Assembly: GCA_017647785.1 (NCBI GenBank)
Contig: JAGCJW010000017.1
Coordinates: forward strand, 1-64,000
Direction of reading: 5' to 3'
Origin: Bacteroidales bacterium
Lineage (GTDB): Bacteria; Bacteroidota; Bacteroidia; Bacteroidales; P3
Length of the DNA: 64,000 nucleotides
Part shown: positions 41,254-50,525 of the stretch, one piece after another
Layout of the letters: each line of letters opens with the position of its first letter
Position numbering within the stretch: position 1 is the first letter of the stretch
Notes under the pieces: model-generated
What the model saw: only the letters and a program-made list of their open reading frames with translations
Database searches by the model: none
What the model was told of the DNA's origin: nothing
Program-made: the position numbers and the translations under genes

Positions 41254-42162
41254 TTAAACAAAGAAGAAGAAGGTTGTAATTGAGATTATTATCCATAAAA
41301 CTAAACCTAGTATAAAAGGTCTTACACCTACGGTTTTAAGGTCTGAGAGATTAAATCCGCTACCTATCATAAATAAAGCTAAGACCATTCCTCGTTTTCC
41401 TATGTAAGAAAGTACACTATAAGCAGGTTGCAAATCAGGAATAAAGCCTGCGATAAGTATTGCTATGATAAAATAAAGTATAAACCAAGGAATTTTTATT
41501 TTTCCTTTAACTTGATTGTCTTTTCTATTGAGAATCATCACCAAGAAAGAGAGTGGAATTATCCAAAGAGTTCTTGCAAGCTTTACTGTAGTTGCTACTT
41601 GCAATGCTTCTTTACCATACTCTGCTCCTGCACCGACAACAGACGATGTATCGTGTATTGCGATTGCAGACCAATAGCCAAAACTTTCCTGAGTCATATT
41701 AAAATATTCTCCTACTAAGGGGAAAATAAATAAGGCAATGGAATTTAAAACAAAAACAACGGTTAGAGAAAATGATATTTGACTATCCTTTGCTCCAACA
41801 ATAGGAGAAACTGCTGCGATGGCGCTTCCTCCGCATATTGCAGTACCCGCACCAATTAACATTGAGGTATTTTTATCTACCTTAAAGAGTTTACCCAACA
41901 AGACTCCCATTAGAAATACTAACACAACAGAACAAGCTGTCAAAACAATACCTTTTGAAGATACTTCAATGACTTGTTGCAAGTTCATACCAAATCCCAT
42001 AAGTACAACAGAATATTGTAAAATTGGAGAGCTGTATTTTTTGTATTGAAACGGCTTTTCTATTTTTAGAATTGAAAACAAAATTCCACAAAACAAAGCC
42101 ATAGGTGCGGAAACGAATGGAAAAAAACACAATAATGCTACAATGTAATAGAGATATTTCAT
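41254..42162 (-). CDS. YeiH family putative transporter (UPF0324)
   Basis: A 302-residue integral membrane protein of the YeiH/UPF0324 family, with about ten membrane helices. Typical segments are VVLMGFGMNLQQVI, the GAGTAICGGSAIAAVSPIV motif, AIHDTSSVVGAG, and the final RPFILGLVLWI. Members have been called sulfate exporters, but evidence is thin. The ATG at 42162 is chosen; a TTG 15 bases upstream coincides with the TATTTTTG -7 box (42182-42175) and cannot be translated. It is transcribed away from dapB. Confidence 0.88.
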   Translation of the reverse strand: MKYLYYIVALLCFFPFVSAPMALFCGILFSILKIEKPFQYKKYSSPILQYSVVLMGFGMNLQQVIEVSSKGIVLTACSVVLVFLMGVLLGKLFKVDKNTSMLIGAGTAICGGSAIAAVSPIVGAKDSQISFSLTVVFVLNSIALFIFPLVGEYFNMTQESFGYWSAIAIHDTSSVVGAGAEYGKEALQVATTVKLARTLWIIPLSFLVMILNRKDNQVKGKIKIPWFILYFIIAILIAGFIPDLQPAYSVLSYIGKRGMVLALFMIGSGFNLSDLKTVGVRPFILGLVLWIIISITTFFFFV

Positions 42163-42174
42163 TTTCTTTTTTTG

Positions 42175-42212
42175 CAAAAATAATATTTTTAAACAAACTA
42201 TTATTATCTTTG
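42175..42212. promoter_or_regulatory. Divergent promoters of yeiH-type gene and dapB
   Basis: Minus-strand TATTTTTG at 42182-42175 lies 12 bases before the yeiH-type ATG, so that message has almost no leader. Plus-strand TATCTTTG at 42205-42212 lies 20 bases before dapB. -33 boxes are unclear. Confidence 0.6.
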
Positions 42213-42232
42213 TAAAAAAAATTGTTTTAGAG

Positions 42233-42922
42233 ATGAATATCCTAATAATAGGTTACGGAAAAATGGGAAAAATGGTAGAAGAAATTGCTTTAATCAAAGC
42301 AGATACCATTGTAGGAATAATAGACAAAGAAGAAGACTGGGCAACCTTTGACAAAAACAACTCTTTCAAAGATGTGGTAGCCATAGACTTTTCAATACCA
42401 AGCAAAGTCTTGGAAAACATAGAGAAAGCATGGGAAAGAAATATCGCAATAGTAGTTGGGACAACAGGGTGGTATGACAAATTAGAAGAAATCACAGAAA
42501 AAGCAAAACAAAACAATAAAACACTATTTTGGGCATCTAATTTCTCTATTGGAGTCTTTATTTTCAACAAACTAAACGCTTACTTGGCTAACATCATGAA
42601 AGATTATCCAGAATACAATCCTTCAATTAAAGAAATTCATCATATACATAAATTAGACGCTCCTTCAGGAACTGCAATTACTTTAGCTCAAACACTTGCG
42701 GAAAACCACAACATAGCAAAAGAAAACCTTAATATAGAATCTATAAGAGAAGGAGAAGTTTGTGGAACTCACACAATCAAATACTCTTCTGTTGTAGATG
42801 ACATAGAAATAACACACGATGCTCATAACAGAAAAGGATTTGCATTAGGTGCTGTAATGGCTGCACATTGGCTTGTAGGAAAACAAGGTGTGTTTACAAT
42901 GAAAGATTTTATCAACTTATAA
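42233..42922 (+). CDS. dapB: 4-hydroxy-tetrahydrodipicolinate reductase DapB
   Basis: DapB reduces hydroxy-tetrahydrodipicolinate in the lysine and diaminopimelate pathway, supplying peptidoglycan. The 229 residues are shorter than E. coli DapB (273) but of the size usual in Bacteroidota. The NAD(P)-binding loop GYGKMGKMVEE is at the N-terminus, followed by IDFSIPSK, VVGTTGWY, NFSIGVFIF and the catalytic EIHHIHKLDAPSGTA. It opens the plus-strand unit running through the mannosidases; the ROK gene begins 11 bases after its stop. Confidence 0.94.
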   Translation: MNILIIGYGKMGKMVEEIALIKADTIVGIIDKEEDWATFDKNNSFKDVVAIDFSIPSKVLENIEKAWERNIAIVVGTTGWYDKLEEITEKAKQNNKTLFWASNFSIGVFIFNKLNAYLANIMKDYPEYNPSIKEIHHIHKLDAPSGTAITLAQTLAENHNIAKENLNIESIREGEVCGTHTIKYSSVVDDIEITHDAHNRKGFALGAVMAAHWLVGKQGVFTMKDFINL

Positions 42923-42933
42923 GAAAAAAAAAC

Positions 42934-43890
42934 ATGAAATACTCAATAGGAATAGATATAGGTGGCACAAACACTTGCTTAGGCTTAGTTACAGAAAATG
43001 CAGAGATAGTTTACAGAAATGAATTTAAAACAAATGATTTTCCTGTTTTAGAAAACTATTTGACACAGCTTGTTGCAAAAATAAAAGACTTAATATCTCA
43101 TTGTCAAGAACCTGACAACATTTTAGGAATTGGCATTGGAGCTCCAAATGGCAACTTTTACAAAGGCTCTATTGAGCTTGCACCAAATCTTCCATTTAAA
43201 GGAATAATACCTATCAAAAACATGTTGGAAATGTTGCTTTTGAATGAGGGGTGGAATCTTAGAGTTACAATAACAAATGACGCAAACGCCGCAGGAATGG
43301 GCGAAATGATTTACGGAAATGCAAGAGGTATAGATGATTTCATAATGATTACCTTAGGCACCGGCGTAGGTAGTGCAATAGTTTCCAATGGCAAAATGAT
43401 ATATGGCCATGATGGTTTTGCAGGTGAAGTAGGCCACACCGTAGTTGAAAGAAATGGCAGAGAATGTGGCTGTGGAAGAAAAGGATGTCTTGAAACCTAT
43501 TCTTCTGCAACAGGAATTAGACGCACAGCTTCAAGTCTTCTTACTTCAAGTCAAAGACCTTCCATATTAAGAGAGCTAAAAGAAGAAGAAATTGACGGAC
43601 AAACTATATGCGAAGCAGCAAGAAAAGGTGATGAAATCGCACTTGAATGTTTAGATTTAACAGCTCAAATGCTTGCAATAGGCGTTTCAAATGCAGCATC
43701 TGTTACCTCGCCAAAGAAAGTCATTTTCTCTGGTGGATTAAGCAAAGCAGGAGATTTGCTTTTAGTGCCATTCAAAAAATATTTTGAAGAAAACCTTTAT
43801 CCTGTCTTTAGAGGGAAAATAGAAGTTGAGCTATCGGCTTTAAAAGAGAACGATTCTGCAATTTTAGGTGCAGCAGCATTAACATTTTAA
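42934..43890 (+). CDS. ROK family sugar kinase (glucokinase-like)
   Basis: The start at 42934 (318 residues) places the phosphate-binding IGIDIGGTNT at the N-terminus; an earlier start would overlap dapB. Motifs are FKGIIPIKNM, the catalytic Asp in TNDANAAGMGE, ITLGTGVGSAI, the ROK signature EVGHTVVERNGRECGCGRKG with the zinc-binding cysteines, and the adenine-binding VIFSGGLSKAG. It probably phosphorylates glucose or a related hexose such as mannose freed by the downstream mannosidases; substrate cannot be decided here. It is a kinase and not a repressor, since no helix-turn-helix is present. Confidence 0.9.
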   Translation: MKYSIGIDIGGTNTCLGLVTENAEIVYRNEFKTNDFPVLENYLTQLVAKIKDLISHCQEPDNILGIGIGAPNGNFYKGSIELAPNLPFKGIIPIKNMLEMLLLNEGWNLRVTITNDANAAGMGEMIYGNARGIDDFIMITLGTGVGSAIVSNGKMIYGHDGFAGEVGHTVVERNGRECGCGRKGCLETYSSATGIRRTASSLLTSSQRPSILRELKEEEIDGQTICEAARKGDEIALECLDLTAQMLAIGVSNAASVTSPKKVIFSGGLSKAGDLLLVPFKKYFEENLYPVFRGKIEVELSALKENDSAILGAAALTF

Positions 43891-43896
43891 GGGAAA

Positions 43897-46149
43897 ATGA
43901 AAAAATATATTGGTTTAACTCTCTTTGTTTTGTTTTCTTTTTTTGCATATAGTCAAGAAATAGAAATCAATAAAGGGGTGTTGATTTGCAATAGCGATAC
44001 TTTGCAAATCAAAGAGGGCAAAACAAATATTTATGACTTGCTTTCGGAAAAGAATAATGAAAATATGTTTTTTGCTGACAACGAATTGCATTATTCTTTC
44101 TTGGACACTTGTCATTTAACCTATGTTTTGAATTTCGATGTTGAAAAAGCATTGCTAAAAAAAGAAGTAATCAGACTTCATTTCAAATACATCGACACAT
44201 ACGCAACTATATTGCTTAACGGAAAGCAAGTTGCAAAAACTCAAAATGCGTTTAGGACCTATTCTTTTGATGTAAAAGATTTCTTAAAAGAGGGAAACAA
44301 TGAATTGATTGTAAGAATTGAGCCAATTTTTCAAAAATGGCAAAATGTAAATAGCGATGATTTTAACATATTGCATTCAGAAAAAAGAGCTATTTTTAGA
44401 AAAGCTGCATTCCAATTTGGTTGGGATTGGGCTCCTCGTCAACTTGCAGGAGAGATTTCAATACCTATTAAATTAAGCTTTGAAGATAAGAAAGAGTATT
44501 TGAGATTTGCTTCTGTGCAAACAGAGGTTTTATCAAAGAAAAAGGCTAATATGTCGCTTACTTTAAAGAGTGAGTTTCTTAAAGAAGAAAATTATAAAAT
44601 CAAAATAGCCTATAAAACAAACAATGGCAAAGAAGTTGTAAAAGATTTGGGCAAGATAAGTAAAAATGCCGATGACTTACATCACTTAAACTTTGAAATA
44701 AAAAAACCTTCGCTTTGGTATCCAAACGGATATGGTGAGCCAACACTTTATAATGCCACAATATTTCTTTCAGACAAAAAGGACAATGTGTTAGATAGTG
44801 TTAAAACTCGCTTTGGTATAAGAACTATTGAGCTTTCCCAAAAGAAAGACAAGTATGGCAGTGAGTTTTGCTTTGTTGTTAATGGGAAGAAAATTTTTGC
44901 AAAAGGCGCAAATCTTGTTCCTTCGGCAATGCACAAGGAAAGGTATGAAGGAATGGCAGAGCATATTGATTTGGTTAGAGAATGTAATATGAATATGCTC
45001 CGAGTATGGGGAGGTGGATATTATGTTGATGAAGAAATGTATGAAGCCTGCGATGAAAATGGTATTTTGATTTGGCAAGATTTTCCTTTTGCGTGTGCAT
45101 TGTATCCTGCTTCGGAAGAATTTCTTAGAGAAGTAGAGTTAGAAGCAAGAGAGAATGTTTTGAGAATTTCCTCTCATGCTTCGCTTGCTATTTGGTGTGG
45201 AAACAACGAAATTTGGGAAGGCTGGGGAAATTGGTCTTGGGACAAAGAAGTTAAAGATACAGCCTTGGCAGTAGAAAACTACAATAAATTATTCAAAACT
45301 CTTCTTCCAGAAATTGTAAAAACGTATTCGCCAAATGCTGCTTATACACACTCCTCTCCTCTTAATGGTTGGGGAAGAAAAGAAAGCCTTATAGAAGGCG
45401 ATTGTCATTATTGGGGTGTTTGGTGGGGCGATTCCACACTTGAAACCTACACAAGAAAAGTACCACGTTTTATGAGTGAGTTTGGGTTTCAGTCAGCTCC
45501 TAATATGAAAACTGTAAAAAAATACTACACTCTACCTTATGCAAAAGACAATTCTGGTTTCGCCATACACCAAAAGCACAATAGAGGTTTTGAACTTATA
45601 GAAAACAGAATTTTAGAACGCTATGATGGATATGAAACTAATGAAGACTACATAGAAAAAACTTGTTTAGTAGCCTCTGATGCCTTTTCAATAGGAATAG
45701 AGGCTCATTTAAGAGCAATGCCTTATTGCATGGGAAGTTTAACTTGGCAATTAAATGAGCCATATCCTGCAATTGGTTGGAGTTGTATTGATGTTGATTA
45801 TCTAAAAAAAGATGTTTATCATACAATTCAGCAATCCTTTGCTCCAATTGTAGTAAGCGTTGATAAATATTCAAGTAATGATAGTGTGTTTGTTTACATT
45901 ATAAATTCCTCTTGGGAAGATGAAAAAGTGAATCTAAATTTTAAAATAATAGATTACAAAAACGTTGAAAGTTACTCTTCTTCTCTAAAAAATTATACAA
46001 TAGCTCAAATGAGCAGTAACATTGTTTTCTCTATTGCAAAGAAAGATATAAAGAATTTTAGTCCACGAACACACAAAATAATAATAGAGGGAAATTATTT
46101 AGATAAAGGGAAAAAGAACGTTATTATAAACAAGACAGTATATTTTTGA
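43897..46149 (+). CDS. GH2 beta-mannosidase
   Basis: A 750-residue secreted glycoside hydrolase family 2 enzyme with a signal peptide (about 1-19, ending FAYSQ). The order is jelly-roll sugar-binding domain (KVLLNGKQV-like ILLNGKQVAKTQNAFRTY), immunoglobulin-like domain, and TIM barrel. The general acid/base is Glu438 in WCGNNEIW and the nucleophile is Glu528 in MSEFGFQS; RVWGGGYYVDEEMYEACDE is typical of beta-mannosidases. It would remove the beta-linked mannose of N-glycan cores or plant mannans in the periplasm. The start of the GH92 gene is only 17 bases beyond its stop. Confidence 0.9.
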   Translation: MKKYIGLTLFVLFSFFAYSQEIEINKGVLICNSDTLQIKEGKTNIYDLLSEKNNENMFFADNELHYSFLDTCHLTYVLNFDVEKALLKKEVIRLHFKYIDTYATILLNGKQVAKTQNAFRTYSFDVKDFLKEGNNELIVRIEPIFQKWQNVNSDDFNILHSEKRAIFRKAAFQFGWDWAPRQLAGEISIPIKLSFEDKKEYLRFASVQTEVLSKKKANMSLTLKSEFLKEENYKIKIAYKTNNGKEVVKDLGKISKNADDLHHLNFEIKKPSLWYPNGYGEPTLYNATIFLSDKKDNVLDSVKTRFGIRTIELSQKKDKYGSEFCFVVNGKKIFAKGANLVPSAMHKERYEGMAEHIDLVRECNMNMLRVWGGGYYVDEEMYEACDENGILIWQDFPFACALYPASEEFLREVELEARENVLRISSHASLAIWCGNNEIWEGWGNWSWDKEVKDTALAVENYNKLFKTLLPEIVKTYSPNAAYTHSSPLNGWGRKESLIEGDCHYWGVWWGDSTLETYTRKVPRFMSEFGFQSAPNMKTVKKYYTLPYAKDNSGFAIHQKHNRGFELIENRILERYDGYETNEDYIEKTCLVASDAFSIGIEAHLRAMPYCMGSLTWQLNEPYPAIGWSCIDVDYLKKDVYHTIQQSFAPIVVSVDKYSSNDSVFVYIINSSWEDEKVNLNFKIIDYKNVESYSSSLKNYTIAQMSSNIVFSIAKKDIKNFSPRTHKIIIEGNYLDKGKKNVIINKTVYF

Positions 46150-46166
46150 TTATCCGAAAATTTAAA

Positions 46167-49058
46167 ATGCGAATGAAAAAGATATTTTTAACACTCAGTC
46201 TATGTTTGTTGGTTTTTACCGCAACATCTCAAAACAACGAAAAGCAATATTATAAATTGGTTAATCCTCTTGTGGGAACTGATTTTCACGGACACACATA
46301 TCCAGGAGCAATAGCCCCTTTTGGAATGGTGCAACTCTCACCTGACACACGACTTGACGGTTGGGATGGTTGTAGCGCTTACCATTATTCTGATAACACT
46401 ATATATGGTTTTTCTCATACTCACCTTTCGGGTACAGGTTGTTCGGATTATGGAGATTTTCTTTTTACTCCTACCATGAAGTCCGCAGAAAGCAAGGAGT
46501 TTTTCTTGAGTTTCTCTCACGAAAACGAATATGCACACGCAGGATATTATAGAGTAGAAGCATATAATGAAGATAAAATTCTTTCAGAGCTTACAGCATC
46601 GGAGCGAGCTGGCTATCACAAATACACTTTCCCTAAAAACGGAAAGAAAAAAGCAATAGTAATTGACTTTAAGCATAGAGATAAGCTTTTGGATATGGAC
46701 TACAAAATAGTAAATCAAAACACTGTTGTAGGATATAGACGTTCTGAGGCTTGGAATACTGATCAGAGAATATATTTTGCCGCACAATTCAACTGCGAAA
46801 TAGCAAATAACAAATTTGATGAGCAAAGCAAGAGATTATTCCTAGATTTTGGAAGCTCAGATAGCGAAGAAAACAATTCAATAGAGGCCATTGTTTCAAT
46901 TTCTTCTGTAAGTGAGGGAGGCGCTATAAATAATTTACATGCTGAAACTTTTACATCTTTTGAGCAAGCGAAGAAAAATGCAGAGCAACTTTGGAATAAA
47001 GAACTTGGAAAAATAGAGATTGAAAGCAAAGACAAAGAAAAAACCATTACTTTCTATACTGCGTTGTATCACTGTATGGTTGCACCAAATCTTTACTCAG
47101 ACGTAGATGGAAAATATAGAGGAATGGATAACAAAATCTATACAACAGATAATTATAATCGTTACACTGTATTTTCTTTATGGGATACATATCGCACTCT
47201 TCACCCTTTGCTTGCATTAATCGATAGAGAAAGAAGTTTAGACTTCGCAAAAACTTCATTAGACATATATAAACAAAGTGGATTCTTACCAATGTGGGAG
47301 CTTGCTTCGTATGAAACTTATTGTATGATAGGAATGCACGGAATAAGTATGATGGCAGACCTTTATACAAAAGAAATAATTCACGATAAAGACTTAACCT
47401 TAGAATCAATGTTAGGTTCGATGGACAAAAAGAAGTTCGGATTTGATTATTTCCTTGAAAACGGCTTCATTTCTTCAGACAAAGAACACGAAAGCGTATC
47501 AAAAACTGTTGAATATGCTTACAATATGTATTGCGTTGCTAAGATTGCTCAATTGCAAAATAAGAAAGATATTTATAACTCAATGATTACAAAGGCGCAA
47601 TACTACAAAAATCTTTTCAATCCAAACAACACATTTATCCAACCAAAAGAAAACGGTCGTTTTATGCCTAATTTCAATCCTACTCAAATAGATCAAAACT
47701 ATACAGAGGGAAATGGTTGGCATTATACTTTTTATACTCCTGGCGATGTAAACGGTTTGATTGAAATGATGGGAGGAGACGCTAAGTTTTGCGAAAAATT
47801 AGATTCTTGTTTCTTTACAAACGAAAAAACAACTGGTAGAGACCAAGCCGATGTTACAGGATTAATCGGTCAATACTGCCACGGAAACGAGCCAAGCCAA
47901 CACACAGCATATCTTTACGCCTACGCAGGTCAAGCATACAAAACACAAGAATTAGTAAGACAAATCTTAACAACTTTATACACATCTAAACCTGATGGAA
48001 TATGTGGAAACGATGATGTTGGTCAAATGTCAGCTTGGTATGTTATGAGTGCTATGGGATTTTATCCTGTTTGTCCTGTGGATAATCAATATGTATTTGC
48101 TTCTCCTTTGTTTGAAAAAATCACAATGCACTTAGAAAATGGCAAAGACTTAGTAATAGAAGCACCAAATGCAGAAAACACTCCATACGTTAAAGCAATA
48201 AAACTAAATGGTAAGAACTACAACAAATCTTTCATTAATTATGAGGACATAAAGAATGGTGGAAAACTTCAATTCACAATGAGCGATAAAGCAGTCAAAG
48301 ACTTCGCAACTGCAAAAGAAGACAGACCATATAGCAAGATAGAAAACGAATATTTTTGCACAACTCCATACATTTCATACGAAGGCACAGGAACATTTAC
48401 TAAAAAATTAGAAGTAAATTTCAAAGCCTACAACCCAAAAGACACAATATACGTTTCTTTATCTAATGGAAAGAACTATACTTTTGTAGGAAAAGGCAAA
48501 TTGAAATTAAAAGAAAGCGTAACAATTACAGCATACGCTCAAAACAAAGGCAAATCCCAAGAAATAGAATGTAAACTTTACAAAATACCTGCAGGAAGAA
48601 GCGTAAAGGTTCTAACAGATGTCAATTCACAATACACAGCCTCTGGCGAAAATGCGCTAATTGATTTAAAAAGAGGTAGTGATAATTGGAAACTTGGCTG
48701 TTGGCAAGGATACTGGGGCGAAGATCTTGAAGCAATTGTCGATTTAGGCAAAAAACAATCCGTAAAAAAAGTTGGAGGTAACTTCATTCAAGATCAAAAA
48801 AGCTGGATTTTCATGCCAACTCACGTAGAATATTACATATCTGATGATGGTGTTAATTTCACTCTTTTAGAAACGGTGAAAAATGATGTAGATCAAAAAA
48901 CAGAAGGAAGCATTACAAAAGCCTTCTTCACAAACAAAGGTTTTTCTGCACGCTACATAAAAGTAAAAGCCTATAATCTTGGAGTAAATCCAAAGTGGCA
49001 CCTTTCAGCAGGAGAAAAATCTTGGTTATTCATAGACGAAATAATAATAGAAGAATAA
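46167..49058 (+). CDS. GH92 alpha-mannosidase with C-terminal F5/8-type domain
   Basis: A 963-residue secreted exo-alpha-mannosidase (GH92, calcium-dependent). It starts at ATG 46167 or 46173; a TTG at 46146 is less likely. After the signal peptide (ending FTATSQ) come the N-terminal beta-domain with NPLVGTDFHGHTYPGA and the alpha/alpha barrel with FSLWDTYRTLHPLL, EGNGWHYTFYTPGD, GNEPSQHTAYLY and GNDDVGQMSAWYV, the last two carrying the catalytic acids. Residues from about 800 form a discoidin-like (F5/8 type C) module (WKLGCWQGYWGED, YYISDDGVNFTLLE, ARYIKVKAYNLG) that may bind sugar. With the GH2 gene it would trim alpha-mannosides of host or yeast glycans. Confidence 0.92.
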   Translation: MRMKKIFLTLSLCLLVFTATSQNNEKQYYKLVNPLVGTDFHGHTYPGAIAPFGMVQLSPDTRLDGWDGCSAYHYSDNTIYGFSHTHLSGTGCSDYGDFLFTPTMKSAESKEFFLSFSHENEYAHAGYYRVEAYNEDKILSELTASERAGYHKYTFPKNGKKKAIVIDFKHRDKLLDMDYKIVNQNTVVGYRRSEAWNTDQRIYFAAQFNCEIANNKFDEQSKRLFLDFGSSDSEENNSIEAIVSISSVSEGGAINNLHAETFTSFEQAKKNAEQLWNKELGKIEIESKDKEKTITFYTALYHCMVAPNLYSDVDGKYRGMDNKIYTTDNYNRYTVFSLWDTYRTLHPLLALIDRERSLDFAKTSLDIYKQSGFLPMWELASYETYCMIGMHGISMMADLYTKEIIHDKDLTLESMLGSMDKKKFGFDYFLENGFISSDKEHESVSKTVEYAYNMYCVAKIAQLQNKKDIYNSMITKAQYYKNLFNPNNTFIQPKENGRFMPNFNPTQIDQNYTEGNGWHYTFYTPGDVNGLIEMMGGDAKFCEKLDSCFFTNEKTTGRDQADVTGLIGQYCHGNEPSQHTAYLYAYAGQAYKTQELVRQILTTLYTSKPDGICGNDDVGQMSAWYVMSAMGFYPVCPVDNQYVFASPLFEKITMHLENGKDLVIEAPNAENTPYVKAIKLNGKNYNKSFINYEDIKNGGKLQFTMSDKAVKDFATAKEDRPYSKIENEYFCTTPYISYEGTGTFTKKLEVNFKAYNPKDTIYVSLSNGKNYTFVGKGKLKLKESVTITAYAQNKGKSQEIECKLYKIPAGRSVKVLTDVNSQYTASGENALIDLKRGSDNWKLGCWQGYWGEDLEAIVDLGKKQSVKKVGGNFIQDQKSWIFMPTHVEYYISDDGVNFTLLETVKNDVDQKTEGSITKAFFTNKGFSARYIKVKAYNLGVNPKWHLSAGEKSWLFIDEIIIEE

Positions 49059-49059
49059 T

Positions 49060-49554
49060 ATGACTAAGATAGGTGTAATGAGTGATTCTCACTCGGTAAT
49101 ACCAAAACAAATTTATTCATTTTTTGAAGATGTTGATTTAATCCTTCATTGTGGCGATATAGGCTCTAGTGATGCTCTATGTGAATTAAGAACATTTAAG
49201 CCTACTATCGCTGTTTGGGGAAATTGTGATAGTCGATATGAACTTGAAGACACAGAAGAATTTCAATCATTAGAAATAGAAAATACAAAACTTTTGATGA
49301 CGCATATCGGAGGCTATCCAAAGCATTACCCTGAACACATTGCAAAAAAACTAAAAGAAGAAAAGCCAGACATATTTCTTTGTGGACATTCTCATATCTT
49401 AAAAATAATGTACGATAAAGAGTTTGACTTTCTTCTAATCAATCCTGGAGCTTGTGGAAGACAAGGATTTCATGTAAAATCCACTTTAATAAAATTTTGT
49501 CTTGACAATGGGAATGCAAAAGATTTAGATATTATGGAATTTGATAAACATTAA
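49060..49554 (+). CDS. Metallophosphoesterase, YfcE/MJ0936 family
   Basis: The 164-residue cytosolic enzyme has the five conserved blocks of small phosphodiesterases: MSDSHSV (D-x-H), LHCGDIGSSD, VWGNCD in place of GNHD, MTHIGGYP, and CGHSHI followed by NPGAC. The YfcE branch hydrolyses simple phosphodiesters; the natural substrate is unknown. The gap to the GH92 stop is one base, so it is co-translated. It has no visible link to glycan use. Confidence 0.9.
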   Translation: MTKIGVMSDSHSVIPKQIYSFFEDVDLILHCGDIGSSDALCELRTFKPTIAVWGNCDSRYELEDTEEFQSLEIENTKLLMTHIGGYPKHYPEHIAKKLKEEKPDIFLCGHSHILKIMYDKEFDFLLINPGACGRQGFHVKSTLIKFCLDNGNAKDLDIMEFDKH

Positions 49555-49565
49555 ATTAAGTTAAA

Positions 49566-50444
49566 ATGAAAAAAATAATCACACTTTTACTATTATTAAA
49601 TATTTGCTTCACAGCAAATGCACAATTAAATAAATTAGAAATAGGTTTAACTTTTGGATGTAGTAATTATGTAGGAGATATTAACTCTGCCTTTAACAGC
49701 AATGAAGATAATGCTCAATGGAATCAATTTGAATCAAGCTTTGATTTTTATAACGTAAACTTTATGTGGGGAGCAATGGTTCGTTATAACTTCAATCCAC
49801 GCTGGGTATTAAATACAAGTTTTTCAATGTCTAAATTAGAAGGACAGGACTCTTATTTTAACAATCCAAGAAATCTTAGTTTTTATACAGATATAAAAGA
49901 GTTTAGTTCTGTTATTGAATTTAATTTTCTTGACTACCAAACAGGTAGTCGCAAACACAGAATAGCACCATACATATTTGTCGGAATAGCTGGCTTTCAT
50001 TTCAATCCAAAAACAGATATCGTAAATCCAATAAGCCAAGAACTTGAATCTATTTTTCTTAGAGATTTCAATACAGAAGGACAAGGAATGCCAGGTTATC
50101 AAGAAGCATACTCTCGTTATTGTTTAGCAATTCCTTTTGGTTTAGGTATTAAATTCAGTGCAAGTGAGTATATTTCTATTGGTTTACAATGGGGATTCAG
50201 AAAAACATTCACAGACTACATTGACGATATTAGTACAAGATATGTAGATCACGGCACAATGATAGAATGGGCTGGAGAACTTGGAGCTGCTGCAGCAGAT
50301 CGTACTCATGAACTAGAAGGAATGGAAGGGCGCTACAATGAGCATAATCTTACAAGAGGTAATGAAAAAAATAAAGATTGGTATAACTTTTTTGGAATTA
50401 CAATCACTACAAAACTTTCTAACGGTAAAGGAAAATGTTTATAA
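49566..50444 (+). CDS. PorG-like outer-membrane barrel (DUF6089)
   Basis: A 292-residue protein with a signal peptide (about 1-19, ending TANAQ). It opens with LEIGLTFGCSNYVGDIN and later has RYNFNPRWVLN, YIFVGIAGFHFNPK, AIPFGLGIKF and WGFRKTFTDYIDDISTRYVD. This order of strands and the FTDYIDDIS motif are typical of DUF6089 proteins such as PorG, an outer-membrane component of the type IX secretion system. The assignment is by motif memory and should be taken as probable. It lies 11 bases after the phosphoesterase gene. Confidence 0.75.
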   Translation: MKKIITLLLLLNICFTANAQLNKLEIGLTFGCSNYVGDINSAFNSNEDNAQWNQFESSFDFYNVNFMWGAMVRYNFNPRWVLNTSFSMSKLEGQDSYFNNPRNLSFYTDIKEFSSVIEFNFLDYQTGSRKHRIAPYIFVGIAGFHFNPKTDIVNPISQELESIFLRDFNTEGQGMPGYQEAYSRYCLAIPFGLGIKFSASEYISIGLQWGFRKTFTDYIDDISTRYVDHGTMIEWAGELGAAAADRTHELEGMEGRYNEHNLTRGNEKNKDWYNFFGITITTKLSNGKGKCL

Positions 50445-50465
50445 AGCAATTTTTACTTGATTTTA

Positions 50466-50497
50466 TTTGCGTTTTATTTAAAAATATATTAGTTTTG
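50466..50497 (+). promoter_or_regulatory. Promoter of the OmpA-like gene
   Basis: TTTG at 50466-50469 and TAGTTTTG at 50490-50497 are 20 bases apart, with the ATG 28 bases downstream. Confidence 0.65.
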
Positions 50498-50525
50498 TCG
50501 CATAAAATTAAAAAAATGTTTGCTT

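Noticed and set aside
42868..42933. Upstream start of the ROK kinase gene at 42868
   Set aside because: The additional 22 residues overlap dapB and do not resemble the family; ATG 42934 puts the phosphate-binding motif at the usual place.
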